IMG/VR virus record: IMGVR_UViG_3300036851_000217
Span: 1 to 22,277 of that record
Direction: 5' to 3' (one strand)
Length of the DNA: 22,277 nucleotides
Origin: a virus
Both the position numbers and the translations under genes were made by a program. The notes under the pieces are model-generated. The model saw only the letters and a list, made by a program, of their open reading frames with translations, made no database searches and had not been told where the DNA came from. Numbering within the stretch: position 1 is the stretch's first letter; each line of letters starts with the position of its first letter. Below are positions 21,207 to 22,277 of this stretch, piece after piece.

Positions 21207-21772
21207 GGTTAATTCGTGGCGCCCGTATAGAGCAACAGCTTGAACGCGAAATTGTTCAGCTGGAAGAACGTTCCTATCAGGATCTCGAAGTCAAAACCAA
21301 GAACTTCGCTCCACCTGCAAGTCCGACAGCACGTCAAAATGCTGTCGGTCCTATCCAAGTTCAGAAGCTTCAATTGATTCCAGCACGACAAAGTGGTTCG
21401 CTTGAAGTTAAAGCGCTCGTATCTAGTAAGAACTCAAAGTACAATCCATCACTTCAATTTGACAAAGTAATATTTGATGATTCAGATCAGTCTGATAACA
21501 CATCATTTAAAGGTGTTGATGGACAGGAATATCATATCGTTCCAATTCCTCTGGCTCAGAGCAATGTGAAAGTGCAGTGTAACTGCTTAGACTTCTACTA
21601 CCGATTTGCTCAGTACAATAGTCGCGATGGAAGTTTGCTTGGACAGCCCCCACCTCCATATCAACGCAAGACAATGACACGACCGCCAGCTAATATTCAA
21701 AAGACACCCGGCGTGTGCAAACACATTATGAAAGCTATCGTAGCGTTGAAGGGTGTAGATATCGTTCGTTAA
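21188..21772 (+). CDS. SWIM-type zinc-finger-like protein of unknown role
   Basis: A 194-aa protein. Near the C-terminus is CNC (131-133), then 43 residues with LDFYYRFAQYN and a Pro-rich PPPPYQRK, then CKH (177-179). This is the CxC...CxH zinc-ligand order of SWIM domains, which bind DNA or proteins; the spacer is long for SWIM. The N-terminal ~50 residues are helical and charged. A kinase-gene stop at 21170 and lack of other start codons restrict the start to GTG 21185 or ATG 21188. No Shine-Dalgarno is present. It ends tail-to-tail with a minus-strand gene, sharing TTAA (21769-21772). I have seen similar conserved proteins in T4-like phages but cannot assign a role. Confidence 0.78.
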   Translation: MSDSSHWLIRGARIEQQLEREIVQLEERSYQDLEVKTKNFAPPASPTARQNAVGPIQVQKLQLIPARQSGSLEVKALVSSKNSKYNPSLQFDKVIFDDSDQSDNTSFKGVDGQEYHIVPIPLAQSNVKVQCNCLDFYYRFAQYNSRDGSLLGQPPPPYQRKTMTRPPANIQKTPGVCKHIMKAIVALKGVDIVR

Positions 21773-22277
21773 TGTAACTTAACGATGGGCTTTTTAATAG
21801 GAGCAGTGATAGCTTTTCTGGTCTCTCTAAGAATGTCTCTTACCTTCTGATCGATAACCGTATCAACTTTTTGTTCGTTGACATCTTTTGTGCTATCAGG
21901 CTTGTTTGCATCAGGTGGGATATTGGCAAGACTTCTAAGTAGTCCTCCATTCTGACGTGCTTTCTTGTTGGATGGCACTCTTGGTCTGATAACTGGCTTC
22001 TTAGCTTCGCGAACATCTTGCTTCTTGGTAGAATCGTCTGTAGCCTTAGAGTCGACCGCAGTTGAATCACCATCCTTCTTAGTTTCTTCTTTCTTGTCTC
22101 CGTCAGAGCCAAGTGTTACGTTCTTAGGTGTGGTAGATTGTAACTCGTGTGTCTCAATAACATTTAACACACCTTTTGCAGGCTGGAAATAATAACCGTC
22201 GACGACAATTTCAATATGGTAGCTATATGTTGGTAGTACTAATGAAGCAAGTGCAGGAATGGTAACACTCCACGTAT
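21769..22277 (-). CDS. Unrecognised virion-like protein, C-terminal part (5' end outside window)
   Basis: The minus-strand frame is open from the window edge (22277) to TAA at 21769-21771, at least 168 residues. A GTG at 22170 is a poor start, because the upstream frame continues as a coherent beta-rich segment (VTIPALASLVLPTYSYHIEI, then VDGYYFQPAKG) without a stop. After that domain the protein has a long Lys/Asp/Ser/Thr-rich low-complexity stretch, then a basic helical tail ending KAITAPIKKPIVKLH. It looks like a small beta-sandwich with a flexible charged tail, perhaps a virion or assembly protein, but no family was recognised. It is the only minus-strand gene here and marks a change of operon direction. 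Confidence 0.7.
   Translation of the reverse strand, partial: TWSVTIPALASLVLPTYSYHIEIVVDGYYFQPAKGVLNVIETHELQSTTPKNVTLGSDGDKKEETKKDGDSTAVDSKATDDSTKKQDVREAKKPVIRPRVPSNKKARQNGGLLRSLANIPPDANKPDSTKDVNEQKVDTVIDQKVRDILRETRKAITAPIKKPIVKLH

Noticed and set aside
1-22277. tRNA genes, insertion sequences, attachment sites or integrase
   Set aside because: Coding is nearly continuous with virion genes. Gaps are under 180 bases and show no cloverleaf, transposase or integrase features.

Overview
This window is a continuous stretch of the virion-morphogenesis region of a T4-type tailed phage (Caudoviricetes, contractile-tail myovirus). The case rests on a set of proteins I recognise by motif and length: portal gp20, prohead core gp67-like, prohead protease gp21, scaffold gp22, major capsid gp23, neck gp13-like and gp14-like, tail terminator gp15, tail sheath gp18, tail tube gp19, head completion gp4, small terminase gp16 and large terminase gp17. 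Sequence divergence and gene order place it far from T4 itself, in the broad group that includes many aquatic T4-like phages. The host cannot be read from this window. No tRNA, CRISPR, insertion sequence or integrase is visible.

Layout. 1-1164: C-terminal part of a tape-measure-like protein. 1239-6916: the head block (portal, 21-residue peptide, prohead core, protease, scaffold, major capsid), closed by a strong intrinsic terminator. 7006-8125: a sigma70-type promoter and two unrecognised genes. 8197-14145: the neck block (1046-aa gp13-like fusion, unknown 111 aa, gp14-like with a discoidin-like domain, gp15). 14239-18135: sheath, tube and a second tube-fold protein, with a terminator after the tube gene. 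18137-20632: gp4, gp16 and gp17. 20675-21772: a polynucleotide-kinase-like protein and a SWIM-type zinc-finger protein. 21769-22277: a converging gene on the minus strand that runs off the window.

Expression. Copies of a T4-late-promoter-like octamer (NNTAAATA, best copy TATAAATA) sit almost only in the short gaps between genes. This suggests late transcription by a gp55-type sigma factor encoded elsewhere. Several octamers are overlapped or flanked by inverted repeats. The best case (8162-8194) would hide the Shine-Dalgarno of the neck gene in read-through RNA and expose it in late RNA, as described for T4 gene e. Two vegetative promoters (7006-7034, 20638-20665) mark genes that may be expressed outside the late programme. 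Three adjacent genes (gp17, kinase, SWIM protein) lack a Shine-Dalgarno and have promoters placed to give leaderless or nearly leaderless mRNAs.

The most unusual content is the neck. Both the gp13-like and gp14-like proteins carry large N-terminal additions that look like carbohydrate- or surface-binding modules: an FnIII-like domain plus 11 Trp/Asn-rich repeats, and an F5/8C-like domain. No intergenic stretch exceeds 300 bases.
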